Shown here in pieces: positions 27,301-35,442 of a stretch of 64,000 nucleotides of DNA. The stretch covers positions 1 to 64,000 of the forward strand of contig NZ_JAAFZH010000008.1 of assembly GCF_010435915.1 (NCBI RefSeq), in the 5' to 3' direction. The notes beneath the pieces are model-generated. The model did not search any database, was not told where the DNA came from, and saw only the letters and a list, made by a program, of their open reading frames with translations. A program made the position numbers and the translations under genes. Every line of letters begins with the position of its first letter. Position 1 is the first letter of the stretch. Origin of the DNA: Spirosoma terrae (GTDB lineage Bacteria > Bacteroidota > Bacteroidia > Cytophagales > Spirosomataceae).

Positions 27301-27436
27301 TATTTCCAAATACACCGGCTTCGACCCGGAAGTCAATGTCAATAAGGCAATCAATGGGGTTCCGTCGGTAGGCATCGATTATGCGGCTTATCCACCAGCC
27401 CGTACCCTCATGTTTGGCATCAACTTCTCCTTATAA
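24386..27436 (+). CDS. SusC/RagA-type TonB-dependent outer-membrane transporter
   Basis: A 1016-residue outer-membrane protein that with its SusD partner imports large nutrients using TonB energy. N-terminus: signal peptide, then a carboxypeptidase-regulatory-like domain (ISGIVSDETGAGLPGVSVL, GTVTDKDGAY), a TonB-box-like segment LDEIVVVGYGTARKKDLTGAV, the plug domain with VRIRGNSAI-like motif (KIRGNSAITGSGQPLYVVDGVPL) and ALKDASATAIYGSRAAYGVVII, and a C-terminal beta-barrel ending in FGINFSL with terminal aromatic/hydrophobic residues as barrels require. The SusD gene follows after 12 bases, so they form an operon. No sigma/anti-sigma pair, SusE/F or glycoside hydrolase gene lies near, so the substrate is unknown. 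Confidence 0.95.
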   Translation: MQKIFSRQWQRILYTGCLQVVLCLFTVSYGSPRDVASMSRNHPMPSDQPADRAISGIVSDETGAGLPGVSVLMKGTQRGTVTDKDGAYRLTVADGAVTITFSFVGYVSQDVAVSNQTVVNVTLKPETKSLDEIVVVGYGTARKKDLTGAVTSVTAKDFNKGNFTSPDQLIQGKVSGVQILNNSGQPGGAATVKIRGNSAITGSGQPLYVVDGVPLDNRSARPGLNANGLGNTPGGNPLNFLNPADIASIDVLKDASATAIYGSRAAYGVVIINTKRGQSGQAKVDVGLNTGVSTIFRKIDVLNADQYREAIKYYGVSPLNDRGGNVDAFDAILRKGMQQNYTIAVSGGNESGKYRISAGYLNQEGIINKTGFKKYTANFSGNLKFLESKKLGLDMNVNSSQYIEDIAAITNDAGSNGSLIGHALQWNPTDSLRKANGSLNIKAGAVINPLAMSELYNDQSKVTTILASISPYFKFTDWLEYRMLYSINYSAGGRRASIHQDININATQGRGWASIGNSELSTQQFTHTLNFNKDILPDLNLNALVGFEYMSFANKGSAMSALGPASGFGNYGLDYTNYIQYSNTTGRTVSSFVDPTSELQSYFGRAIGNYKDRYLITATLRADGSSKFGANNKYGYFPSFSAAWNISNEKFFQISTINSLKLRGGWGKTGNQEFPSGSSQARYSFTDNGGLGQTNNPNPDLKWQSDKQFNVGFDVALLNNRLSATVDYFNKTTTDLLFPSPPIQPAPPGSVIRWINLDGRIENKGLEVALEASVISKENFSWDLAANATFIKNSVSGLTAPILTGALSGPGLSGVSVEVIQNGLPINAFFTRRYLGMNESTGLATYEDAGNTFFYVGNPNPKTLLGLSTTLRYKKLSLIANMNGAFGHDIYNNTNNAVISVGLINGGRNIGLSLFKEPTKESIANPVTPSSRFLEKGDYLKMTNATLSYAIGNVGKAIRGASVYVTGQNLFVISKYTGFDPEVNVNKAINGVPSVGIDYAAYPPARTLMFGINFSL

Positions 27437-27448
27437 ACCCTTACGATA

Positions 27449-29026
27449 ATGTCTTTGAAAAATAATCTAATACGTATCTGCACGGTTGGTCTGGTACTTA
27501 GCCTTGGTAGTTGTACCGATCTGGAAGAGAAATTTCAGGGCGATCTGACCGCCAATCAGATTAGCCCGTCTACCTCAGCCAATACAGCCGCTTTGTTGAC
27601 GGGTGTTTATAACTCAATTCGGGAGCCGTTTCAAAATAATTCGCAGTTGAACGCGCTCTGCGAAATGACCACCGATGCCATGATGGGACCCACTCGCGGC
27701 CCGGACTGGGATGATAATGGCACCTGGCGTCAGTTGCACCAGCATCGCTGGGATGGTAACCATATCCGGGTTATCAATACGTTCAATAATATGAGCGGGG
27801 GTATTTTTGCGGCAACGGATATGTTACGGTTCAATCCAACTCCTCAGCAGTCGGCCGAAGCTCGTTTTATACGGGCCTGGTGTATGTTCTGGTTGCTGGA
27901 TTTATACGATCAGGTACCGTATCGGGAGCCGGGGGAGAGCGTAGTACAGGCTTCCAAGGTACGTAAAGGCATGGATGCGCTGAATTACATTATTAGCGAA
28001 GTGACTGCCATTCAGAGTAATTTGCCGGATGGCCCTGCCGGACTGGCCAATAAAGATGCCGCCCGTGTATTTCTGATGAAACTGTATCTCAACAAAGGCG
28101 CGTATGCCAATCGGGCGACGCCAACCTTTGCGGCTGAGGACATGAACAAGGTAATTAGCCTGGCCGATGAGATTATCAATAGTAATAAATATTCGTTTAC
28201 GGCTAATTACTACGACAGTTTTGCGCCCAACAATACAACTATTGGGAAAGAGAACATCTGGACTCAGGAAAATGTAGGGGGCGTATCGCCAAGTGCAAAC
28301 CTTCGAAATCGATGGGTTACGTTCCTGCATCCTAACCAAAACCCGACTGGAAACAATGGTTGGGTAATTATTCCTGACTTTTACGACAAGTATGAAGCCA
28401 CCGATAAGCGGTTAGGTACTGCCTATAAGAGCCCGGGAGGGCTGCCTAATCCGGGTAATCGTATCAACACAGGCTTCCTGATTGGCCAGCAGTATAATCT
28501 GACCACAGACGTACCCTTGAAAGATCGGGCCGGTAATCCGTTGATTTTTACCAAAGAGGTAAAAATTATTGAGACGGGAGCCAACCTGGAGCAGCCGGGT
28601 ATTCGCCCCATCAAGTACCCGATCGATTACGCCAACGATGGCAGTCGACTGATCGACAATGATTATGTGTATTTTCGACTGGCCGACGTATTGTTGATGA
28701 AGGCAGAAGCAATATTACGTGGAGGAACACCGACTAGTGCAGGTTCTTACGGTAGTACGGCGCTGGAACTGGTCAATGCTATTCGGACTCATTCGTCTCG
28801 TGGAGCTAGCGCCCTGGCCTCTGTAGACCTGAATGTGTTGCTGGATGAACGAGGACGCGAATTGTATTTAGAGAATTGGAGACGGCAGGATTTAATACGT
28901 TTTGGGAAGTTTTTGCAGCCTTTTTACGAGAAGAATTACACGAGCGATCCAAAATATCTGTTATTCCCTATTCCTATTCAGCAAATGGCAGTGAATGCAA
29001 ATATGACCCAAAATCCGGGTTACTAA
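27449..29026 (+). CDS. SusD/RagB-type outer-membrane nutrient-binding lipoprotein
   Basis: The 525-residue lid protein that captures the substrate and passes it to the SusC channel. It has a lipoprotein signal (LVLSLGSC, lipid-attached cysteine about residue 22), the SusD TPR-like helices, and the usual C-terminal motif with RGRELYLENWRRQDLIRFGKF before a final segment LFPIPIQQMAVNANMTQNPGY, which is the typical end of the family. The motif ARFIRAWCMFWLLDLYDQVPY near residue 130 is also diagnostic. It begins 12 bases after the SusC stop codon and is followed by a hairpin terminator. Confidence 0.95.
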   Translation: MSLKNNLIRICTVGLVLSLGSCTDLEEKFQGDLTANQISPSTSANTAALLTGVYNSIREPFQNNSQLNALCEMTTDAMMGPTRGPDWDDNGTWRQLHQHRWDGNHIRVINTFNNMSGGIFAATDMLRFNPTPQQSAEARFIRAWCMFWLLDLYDQVPYREPGESVVQASKVRKGMDALNYIISEVTAIQSNLPDGPAGLANKDAARVFLMKLYLNKGAYANRATPTFAAEDMNKVISLADEIINSNKYSFTANYYDSFAPNNTTIGKENIWTQENVGGVSPSANLRNRWVTFLHPNQNPTGNNGWVIIPDFYDKYEATDKRLGTAYKSPGGLPNPGNRINTGFLIGQQYNLTTDVPLKDRAGNPLIFTKEVKIIETGANLEQPGIRPIKYPIDYANDGSRLIDNDYVYFRLADVLLMKAEAILRGGTPTSAGSYGSTALELVNAIRTHSSRGASALASVDLNVLLDERGRELYLENWRRQDLIRFGKFLQPFYEKNYTSDPKYLLFPIPIQQMAVNANMTQNPGY

Positions 29027-29042
29027 GTAGTCAATAAAAAAT

Positions 29043-29093
29043 AAATCCGCTGGCCTGAAACAATAATATCGTTCGTTTCAGACCAGCGGATTT
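29043..29093. terminator. Terminator of the SusC/SusD operon
   Basis: A 19-base inverted repeat (29043-29061 and 29075-29093) with one G-T pair, 16 bases after the SusD stop codon, with short A and T runs at the ends. Confidence 0.75.
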
Positions 29094-29173
29094 GCCGTTT
29101 ATGAATGCCGAAAATGAGCTCATCGGTTGAGCATACCTAACGATAGCGTATCCTTCCAGAGGAATGAAGTCGA

Positions 29174-29449
29174 CTAGGCCGATTGGGCAGTATAAAAATC
29201 AGAATCGTGCTGATTAATAGCTCTGGTATTGATCGGTCGTTCTTTGTGGGTCAATTGCCACTCATCTATATACCGTTTTGCGGCTATATACGTAATGCTA
29301 AACAAAGCTACCAGCAAGATTGGCCCCCAGGTAAGGGCTGTATAGATAAACTTGCTGTTGAAACGAATGTGAGTTTTGTGCAGAATGAAGTCTATTGTAG
29401 AAGCGTATCCAACACCAATCAGCACATACAGAAGTGTATACGTTGTCAT
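29174..29449 (-). CDS. Small two-helix membrane protein of unknown function
   Basis: A 91-residue protein with two hydrophobic segments (about 5-20 and 36-56, the latter ALTWGPILLVALFSITYIAA) and a polar C-terminal tail. I do not recognise a family. It lies in the gap between the SusD terminator and the tRNA gene, on the minus strand; an overlapping plus-strand frame of similar length looks like its shadow, as it lacks any hydrophobic pattern. The membrane pattern supports the minus frame but coding status is only probable. Confidence 0.5.
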   Translation of the reverse strand: MTTYTLLYVLIGVGYASTIDFILHKTHIRFNSKFIYTALTWGPILLVALFSITYIAAKRYIDEWQLTHKERPINTRAINQHDSDFYTAQSA

Positions 29450-29653
29450 GTCTTATCCGATTTATGATAAAGCTAACCTTTTTTTTTGTAGGTTGTTTGC
29501 CTGCCAGGACGCGTTTCAGCGTGATTTTTTCGAATATTTATTAAACGTATATACGTTCTATTCCTGTTTACACGATTACGACGATAGGAAAAGATTGCAA
29601 AGGGTTATTTTTGAGCCTAATGGCTGTTAGATGGCAAAACTAACCTAAAAAGA

Positions 29654-29684
29654 AAAACCACTTAACGTTACGCTAAGTGGTTTT
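29654..29684 (-). terminator. Terminator after the tRNA gene
   Basis: AAAACCACTTA (29654-29664) pairs perfectly with 29674-29684. On the minus strand the stem begins 6 bases beyond the tRNA's CCA end and is followed by a T-rich run (complement of the A-run at 29653-29657). Confidence 0.65.
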
Positions 29685-29692
29685 AGGTCTGG

Positions 29693-29766
29693 TGGGCCAG
29701 GCAGGGCTCGAACCTGCGACTTACTGATTATGAGTCAGGCACTCTAACCAACTGAGTTACAAGCCC
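29693..29766 (-). tRNA. tRNA-Met (anticodon CAT)
   Basis: The minus strand folds as a tRNA: acceptor GGGCTTG with CTGGCCC, D-arm AACTCAGTTGGTTAGAG, anticodon loop CTCATAA, T-arm GCAGG-TTCGAGC-CCTGC, discriminator A and an encoded CCA at 29690-29692. The acceptor stem has one T-G pair and one T-T mismatch. A CAT anticodon fits elongator Met, or Ile if the C is modified to lysidine; I favour Met, and the initiator is excluded because the acceptor starts with a G-C pair. Confidence 0.85.
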
Positions 29767-29880
29767 GTTGCTGATTGGGTGTCCAATTCAGCAGGGCAAA
29801 ATTACGAATTTTTCAACAGAATGATAAACGATTACCGATTATCTGTCAAAAAACCTGTCATTCCTGTTGATCTGTCTGCC

Positions 29881-29888
29881 TATCTTTG
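29881..29888 (+). promoter_or_regulatory. -7 promoter box just before the HD gene
   Basis: TATCTTTG is an exact TAnnTTTG match that ends 4 bases before the ATG at 29893. Transcription would begin at about the start codon, giving a leaderless mRNA. No TTTG lies at the right distance upstream, so this is tentative. Confidence 0.35.
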
Positions 29889-29892
29889 CTGA

Positions 29893-31149
29893 ATGTCAGC
29901 GTTTAACAAAAAGAAAATATTGAATGATCCCGTCTACGGATTTATAACAATCCCGACGGCATTACTATACGATCTGGTTGAGCATCCGTATTTCCAGCGT
30001 TTACGACGGATCAAACAGCTTGGTTTGTCGGAATACGTGTATCCGGGTGCATTGCATACCCGGTTCCACCATGCGCTGGGAGCCATGCATCTGATGGGGC
30101 AGGCCACACAAACGCTACGTAGCAAAGGGCATTATCTGACCGATGACGAATGCGAATCGGCGCAGATTGCGATTCTGCTCCACGACATTGGGCATGGTCC
30201 GTTTTCGCACGTGCTGGAATGCTGTTTGCTGGACGATGTGCACCACGAAAAAATTTCGTTGCTGTTGATGAACGAACTGAATCGTCAGTTCGGTGGACGG
30301 CTGACAATGGCGATTCAGATGTTTGAAGGAACTTACGAACGCCCATTTTTCCATCAGCTGATTTCGAGCCAGCTCGATATGGATCGGATGGACTATCTTA
30401 ATCGGGATGGTTATTACACAGGAGTGGCAGAAGGTGCCATCGGTGCCGAACGAATCATTAAAATGCTGGACCTGGTCGATGATCAACTGGTTGTTGAAGC
30501 GAAAGGCGTTTTAAGTGTAGAAAATTTTCTGAATGCCAGGCGGTTAATGTACTGGCAGGTTTATCTGCACAAGACTTCCATTTGTTGTGAGTCGATGCTC
30601 ATTCAGATTTTGCGTCGGGCGCGCTTCCTGATTCGGCAGGGCGAGCCCGTGTTTGCGCCCGATACGTTTATGTTGTTTCTGCGGGAAAGTGTTTCGCTGG
30701 ATGCTTTCCTGTCGAATCAGCTGTATATTAATGCATTTACGCAACTCGACGATTACGATGTTTGGTTCTGTGTGAAGCAGTGGGCGTTGCATAACGATAC
30801 GGTTTTATCGACACTCTGTCGGATGCTGCTCGATCGCCGATTGTTCAAAATCATATTGTCGACGGAGCCATTTGCCGGTGAACTACTGAATGAGCTGGAG
30901 CAACAGCTTAAGGAATTAGGGATAGGCGAGGAGGAATTATCGTATTTTCTGGTAGAAGGGCAGGCTACCAATGCCGCTTACTTACCGTTGCAGGATCGTA
31001 TAGCCATTAAACTCAAAACAGGAAAGGTGATCGATATTGCGGATGCCTCCGATTTATCGAACGTTCATGTATTGACAAATATCGTTCGTCGGTACTACGT
31101 ATGCTGGGCAAAAGACCTGAAAATGGTGGTGAAATCGGTAAGTCAGTAG
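29893..31149 (+). CDS. HD-domain phosphohydrolase (dGTPase/SAMHD1-like)
   Basis: A 418-residue metal-dependent phosphohydrolase. The HD signature HDIGHGPFSH has H97-D98, with the upstream HTRFHHALGAMHL supplying the first metal ligand and the later QLDMDRMDYLNRD the fourth. This pattern is that of the dNTP triphosphohydrolase branch (SAMHD1, YdhJ and similar), which cleave dNTPs to deoxynucleosides and triphosphate; substrate here is inferred. The N-terminus KKKILNDPVYGFITIP is the conserved opening of the family, which supports the ATG at 29893. It precedes lpxD with a 177-base gap; related HD genes are often next to lpxD in Bacteroidota, to my memory. Confidence 0.9.
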   Translation: MSAFNKKKILNDPVYGFITIPTALLYDLVEHPYFQRLRRIKQLGLSEYVYPGALHTRFHHALGAMHLMGQATQTLRSKGHYLTDDECESAQIAILLHDIGHGPFSHVLECCLLDDVHHEKISLLLMNELNRQFGGRLTMAIQMFEGTYERPFFHQLISSQLDMDRMDYLNRDGYYTGVAEGAIGAERIIKMLDLVDDQLVVEAKGVLSVENFLNARRLMYWQVYLHKTSICCESMLIQILRRARFLIRQGEPVFAPDTFMLFLRESVSLDAFLSNQLYINAFTQLDDYDVWFCVKQWALHNDTVLSTLCRMLLDRRLFKIILSTEPFAGELLNELEQQLKELGIGEEELSYFLVEGQATNAAYLPLQDRIAIKLKTGKVIDIADASDLSNVHVLTNIVRRYYVCWAKDLKMVVKSVSQ

Positions 31150-31326
31150 GCTGTAAGGGGTATTCTGATTGAGCTTGCTACCAGCTTGCAAGCCCGAGCC
31201 TTACTAACTTACCAGAATATCGACACTATTTCCGGTGATTTTATCCAAAAAGTGCAATTTGTTGCCTACCTTAGCGGCCAAAATAGTCGGAATAAGCGAC
31301 TGTTTTGCGATGGTTATCATACGCAT

Positions 31327-32355
31327 ATGGAGTTTACAGTCAAGCAGATTGCTACGTTGTTGGGGGGAGAGGTAACTGGGAATGATACTCTGGCAATTAC
31401 TAAATTAGCAAAAATAGAGGAAGGGCGACCCGGAGATATCTCATTTCTGTCGAACCTTAAATATGAGCCACACCTCTATACCACGCAGGCATCGGCGGTG
31501 ATTGTTGACCGGACGTTTCAGCCAAGGAAACCGGTTTCAGCAGCGCTTATTTTTGTTGAAAACTCCTATACCGCTTTTACCCGGTTGCTGGAGGAATACC
31601 ATACTCGATTGAGTTTTGCGCGGGTGGGTGTCGAACAGCCAGCCTATACCGGCGACGGGACGCAGGTTGGTGATCAGGTGTATCGGGGCGCTTTCTCCTA
31701 CGTAGGCCGCAATTGCCGGATTGGACGTAACGTTAAAATTCATCCGCATGCTTATGTTGGTGATAACGTTCGTATTGGTGATAATACCATTATTCATACG
31801 GGAGCCCGAATACTGGACAATTCAATTATTGGCCAGTACTGTGTCATTCACCCTAATGCGGTGATTGGCAGTGAAGGTTTTGGCTTTGCACCGCAGCAGG
31901 ACGGAACGTATAAAACGATTCCGCAGCTTGGTAATGTAATTCTGGAAGATTTCGTTAATGTCGGATCAAATACGACAATCGACTGTGCCACAATGGGCTC
32001 GACGATTATTCGGCAGGGCGTAAAACTGGATAACCTGATTCAGATCGGACATAATGTTGAGATTGGTAAAAACACGGTTATTGCCGCTCAAACGGGTGTT
32101 TCAGGATCTACTAAAATTGGTGAAAATTGCGTTATTGCCGGGCAGGTAGGCTTTGCTGGCCATTTGAGTATCGCCAACGGAACAAAAGTTGGGGCACAAT
32201 CGGGAGTAGGTAAAAGCATAGCCGAGGAAGGGACAGCCATTAATAGTTCGCCCGCCTTTGGATTAAAAGAAAGTATGCGCTCATTAGCTGTTTTCCGGCG
32301 ATTACCGGACCTGGAACGGCGATTGAGTGATTTGGAAAAGAAAACAGATAAATAG
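31327..32355 (+). CDS. lpxD: UDP-3-O-acylglucosamine N-acyltransferase
   Basis: Third step of lipid A synthesis: adds a hydroxyacyl chain to the 2-amino group of UDP-3-O-acylglucosamine. Started at ATG 31327 (MEFTVKQIATLLGGEV), the protein has 342 residues, the normal length; an upstream in-frame start would add 47 residues without homology. An N-terminal uridine-binding domain is followed by hexapeptide repeats forming a left-handed beta-helix (IGRNVKIHPHAYVGDNVRIGDNTIIH and on). The catalytic base H is in the motif IQIGHNVEIG. It leads the lipid A cluster with lpxC/fabZ and lpxA. Confidence 0.95.
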   Translation: MEFTVKQIATLLGGEVTGNDTLAITKLAKIEEGRPGDISFLSNLKYEPHLYTTQASAVIVDRTFQPRKPVSAALIFVENSYTAFTRLLEEYHTRLSFARVGVEQPAYTGDGTQVGDQVYRGAFSYVGRNCRIGRNVKIHPHAYVGDNVRIGDNTIIHTGARILDNSIIGQYCVIHPNAVIGSEGFGFAPQQDGTYKTIPQLGNVILEDFVNVGSNTTIDCATMGSTIIRQGVKLDNLIQIGHNVEIGKNTVIAAQTGVSGSTKIGENCVIAGQVGFAGHLSIANGTKVGAQSGVGKSIAEEGTAINSSPAFGLKESMRSLAVFRRLPDLERRLSDLEKKTDK

Positions 32356-32448
32356 TTTACAGTTTGCCGTTTTAGTGTATGATTGATTGGGCAGAATTCA
32401 CCCGTCTACTCAATACGACTAAAACTGAAAACTGAAAACTGGATAAGA

Positions 32449-33843
32449 ATGAATACCAAACAACAGACGATTCAGAAGGCCGTTTCAGTATCTGGTGTAG
32501 GTTTGCACACGGGTGTTGCGGCAACAATGACTTTCCTGCCCGCTCCCACAAACCACGGCTATAAATTTCAACGTATCGATCTTCCGGGTCAACCCATTGT
32601 TGATGCGGATGTCGACAATGTCGTTGATTTATCGCGGGGTACGACTATCGAACAGAGTGGCGCTCGGGTACATACCGTTGAACACACACTGGCGGCTCTG
32701 GTTGGTCTGCAACTGGATAACGTTCTGATTCAGCTCGATGGGCCAGAACCGCCCATTATGGATGGTTCGTCGATCCAATTTATAAAAGCGCTTCAGTCGG
32801 CCGGTATCGAGGAACAAAACGCAACGCGTAACTATTTCGAGGTGAACGAATACGTTCATTATCGGAACTCAGAGAAAGATATCGAACTGGCAGCATTGCC
32901 CCTCAACGACTATCGGCTGACCGTAATGGTCGATTATAATTCGCGGGTAATCAGCAGTCAGCACGCTTATCTGAATGATATCAGTCAGTTCCCAGAGCAG
33001 ATTGCCAGTTCACGTACGTTTGTATTCCTGCACGAGCTGGAGATGCTTTACAAGCAAAACCTGATTAAAGGCGGAGACCTGACAAATGCCATCGTCATTG
33101 TCGATCGGGATGTTGAAGATGGAGAACTGGATTATCTGGCCGACTTGCTTCACAAGCCAAAAGTAAGTGTAAATAAGCGGGAGGGTATTCTGAACAATAT
33201 TCAGTTACATTACCCGAATGAGATGGCGCGCCATAAGCTTCTGGATGTGATTGGCGATCTGGCCCTGATCGGACGGCCGATCAAAGCACAGATTCTGGCG
33301 GCCCGGCCCGGTCATGCGGCTAACGTAGCGTTTGCCAAAAAGATCAAAAAACTCATTCAGAAAAACGCGACTAATCAGGTTCCTCAGTACGACCCAACGC
33401 AGCCACCCGTACTCGATATCAATCGAATATCGCAGATATTAGCGCACCGTTATCCGTTCCAGATGATTGATAAAATCATTGCGCTGGACGAAAATAGTGT
33501 GGTAGGTATCAAAAACGTGACCATGAATGAGCCATTTTTCCCTGGCCATTTCCCTGGCAATCCTGTGATGCCCGGCGTTATGCAATTGGAAGCTATGGCA
33601 CAAACAGGTGGTATTCTGGTGCTTAGCACCGTTTCAGATCCTGAGAATTACTGGCCTTACCTGATCGGAATCGAGAATTGCCGGTTCCGTCGCAACGTTT
33701 TGCCCGGCGATACCGTAATCTTTAGATGCGAGTTTACCTCGCCCATGAAACGCGGTATTGTGAAAATGCAGGGTCGCGGCTACGTGGCCAACCAACTGGT
33801 GTGTGAAGCGGATATGATTGCCAGCCTGGTAAAGAAAAAATAG
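32449..33843 (+). CDS. lpxC/fabZ: Bifunctional LpxC deacetylase / FabZ dehydratase
   Basis: A fusion typical of Bacteroidota. Residues about 1-310 are UDP-3-O-acyl-GlcNAc deacetylase, the committed step of lipid A synthesis; zinc ligands lie in VHTVEHTLAAL and in the later HKLLDVIGDL segment, and the active-site GGDLTNAIV region is present. Residues about 320-464 are 3-hydroxyacyl-ACP dehydratase with the hot-dog motif LAHRYPFQMID and the catalytic FPGHFPGNPVMPGV. Translation is taken from ATG 32449 (MNTKQQTIQKAVSVSG), giving 464 residues; the longer frame adds an unlikely leader. It lies between lpxD and lpxA and is surely cotranscribed with them. Confidence 0.96.
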   Translation: MNTKQQTIQKAVSVSGVGLHTGVAATMTFLPAPTNHGYKFQRIDLPGQPIVDADVDNVVDLSRGTTIEQSGARVHTVEHTLAALVGLQLDNVLIQLDGPEPPIMDGSSIQFIKALQSAGIEEQNATRNYFEVNEYVHYRNSEKDIELAALPLNDYRLTVMVDYNSRVISSQHAYLNDISQFPEQIASSRTFVFLHELEMLYKQNLIKGGDLTNAIVIVDRDVEDGELDYLADLLHKPKVSVNKREGILNNIQLHYPNEMARHKLLDVIGDLALIGRPIKAQILAARPGHAANVAFAKKIKKLIQKNATNQVPQYDPTQPPVLDINRISQILAHRYPFQMIDKIIALDENSVVGIKNVTMNEPFFPGHFPGNPVMPGVMQLEAMAQTGGILVLSTVSDPENYWPYLIGIENCRFRRNVLPGDTVIFRCEFTSPMKRGIVKMQGRGYVANQLVCEADMIASLVKKK

Positions 33844-33910
33844 TCTTCAGTTTATCGTTCAGCCTACGGATTCGTGTATCCTGAACCGGTAAACTATTTG
33901 AATTGAGAAT

Positions 33911-34705
33911 ATGATTCAACCATTAGCTTATATTCATCCTGAAGCGAAAATTGCGCAGAACGTCGTGATTGAGCCTTTTGCCATCATTCATAAAGACGTT
34001 GAAATTGCTGAAGGAACATGGATTGGTTCACATGCCGTTATTAACGAAGGGTCGCGGATAGGCCGTAACTGTAAAATTTATCCGGGAGCGGTTATTTCAT
34101 CGACTCCGCAGGATTTAAAGTTTAATAACGAATACACGCTAACGTTCATTGGCGATAATACGACTGTTCGTGAATACGCAACCATCAGCCGGGGAACAGA
34201 AGAGCATTGGAAGACCGAGATTGGTAGCAACTGCCTGATCATGGCCTATGCCCACGTAGCACACGATTGTAGAATCGGCAATAACTGTCTGATCATCAAC
34301 AATGTACAGATGGGTGGGCATGTGCACATGGGCGACTGGGCCATTATTGGTGGGTCTAGCTCGGTGCATCAGTGGGTCAAAATTGGTGCGCATGCTATGA
34401 TATCGGGGGGCTCTTTAGTTCGTAAGGATGTTCCGCCCTTTACGAAAGCGGCTCGCGAACCGCTCTCCTATACAGGCATCAACTCAATCGGGTTACGGCG
34501 TAGAGGGTTTGAGAACAGCAAGATCAATGAAATTCAGGACATCTATCGCTACATCTATATGCGTGGTCTGAATAATGCCGAGGCCTTAACGCAGATAGAA
34601 CTTGAATTGCCGCCGTCTAATGAGCGTGATGAGATTGTAAACTTTATCCGTAGCTCTGAACGGGGTATTATGCGAGGGCCTTCGGCTAATGGAGAACGGG
34701 ATTAA
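33911..34705 (+). CDS. lpxA: UDP-N-acetylglucosamine O-acyltransferase
   Basis: First step of lipid A synthesis: transfers a 3-hydroxyacyl chain to UDP-GlcNAc. The 264-residue protein is made of hexapeptide repeats from IHPEAKIAQNVVIEPF onward, with the active-site segment NCLIMAYAHVAHDC (catalytic His in the HVAHD motif, about residue 121) and a helical C-terminus. The start MIQPLAYIHPEAKI is the family standard. It follows lpxC/fabZ after 67 bases and is closed by a hairpin terminator. Confidence 0.96.
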   Translation: MIQPLAYIHPEAKIAQNVVIEPFAIIHKDVEIAEGTWIGSHAVINEGSRIGRNCKIYPGAVISSTPQDLKFNNEYTLTFIGDNTTVREYATISRGTEEHWKTEIGSNCLIMAYAHVAHDCRIGNNCLIINNVQMGGHVHMGDWAIIGGSSSVHQWVKIGAHAMISGGSLVRKDVPPFTKAAREPLSYTGINSIGLRRRGFENSKINEIQDIYRYIYMRGLNNAEALTQIELELPPSNERDEIVNFIRSSERGIMRGPSANGERD

Positions 34706-34736
34706 GCGTTGTTTATAGCTCCTCATAATTGGTATT

Positions 34737-34770
34737 ATGGCCTGTGGGAATCACAGGCCATTTCCGTTTT
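34737..34770 (+). terminator. Intrinsic terminator of the lpx operon
   Basis: Stem ATGGCCTGTG (34737-34746) pairs perfectly with 34752-34761 across a 5-base loop, followed by a T-rich run. It lies 31 bases after the lpxA stop codon. Confidence 0.8.
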
Positions 34771-34810
34771 AGTGTACGAGCAACAAAATAGCTGGCTATA
34801 AGAATCTTTT

Positions 34811-35431
34811 ATGCTAACAATCAAAGCAGAGCAGTTGGGTAAAAAGTACCGGAAGGAGTGGATTTTTCGGCATGTAAACGTAACACTCACGGCTGGTACG
34901 AGCTATACGTTCGTTGGGCCAAACGGGAGCGGTAAATCAACATTGCTGCAACTCCTTTCTGGGAGTTTGCCTCTAACCGAGGGAAAACTGAGCTATACGG
35001 AGCAGGGAAAGGAGCTGGAGGCTGACGACTGGTTTCGGAAGGTTAGTATTGCGGCTCCTTATCTTGAGTTGGTGGAAGAGCTTACACTAAACGAATTGTT
35101 GTTGTTCCATCAAACGTTCAAACCCTTCAAAAATAATCTCTCGCCCGACGACGTAGCCGAACGGCTGCTGCTCTCGCACGCCCGGCATAAAGAAATTAAA
35201 TACTTTTCATCGGGGATGAAACAACGGGTGAAACTTGGCCTGGCTTTTTTCTCTCAGTCACCGGTCGTCATTCTGGATGAACCTACGTCCAATCTTGATC
35301 GACAGGGGGCTGCCTGGTATCTGGAGCAGGTTCAACAGCTCTCGCCCGATCAACTCTTATTAATTGGGTCGAATCAGCCGGAAGAATATACCTTCTGTTC
35401 AAACGTGCTGGACGTAACACAATGGAAATAA
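34811..35431 (+). CDS. ABC transporter ATP-binding protein
   Basis: A 206-residue ATPase subunit: Walker A GPNGSGKST (36-44), Q-loop region IAAPYLEL, signature SSGMKQR (the variant SSGMxQR of the CcmA/NatA-type branch), Walker B VVILDEPTSNLD, and a terminal switch region. It has no membrane domain and no permease gene next to it, so the transporter's other half is elsewhere or this is a stand-alone ATPase. The plus-strand gene ends 11 bases from the convergent nuoN stop codon. Confidence 0.92.
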   Translation: MLTIKAEQLGKKYRKEWIFRHVNVTLTAGTSYTFVGPNGSGKSTLLQLLSGSLPLTEGKLSYTEQGKELEADDWFRKVSIAAPYLELVEELTLNELLLFHQTFKPFKNNLSPDDVAERLLLSHARHKEIKYFSSGMKQRVKLGLAFFSQSPVVILDEPTSNLDRQGAAWYLEQVQQLSPDQLLLIGSNQPEEYTFCSNVLDVTQWK

Positions 35432-35442
35432 CCAACGGCTGG

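Noticed and set aside
29183..29467. 94-codon plus-strand frame over the small membrane protein gene
   Set aside because: No hydrophobic pattern; the minus frame shows two membrane helices and is preferred, although neither is certain.
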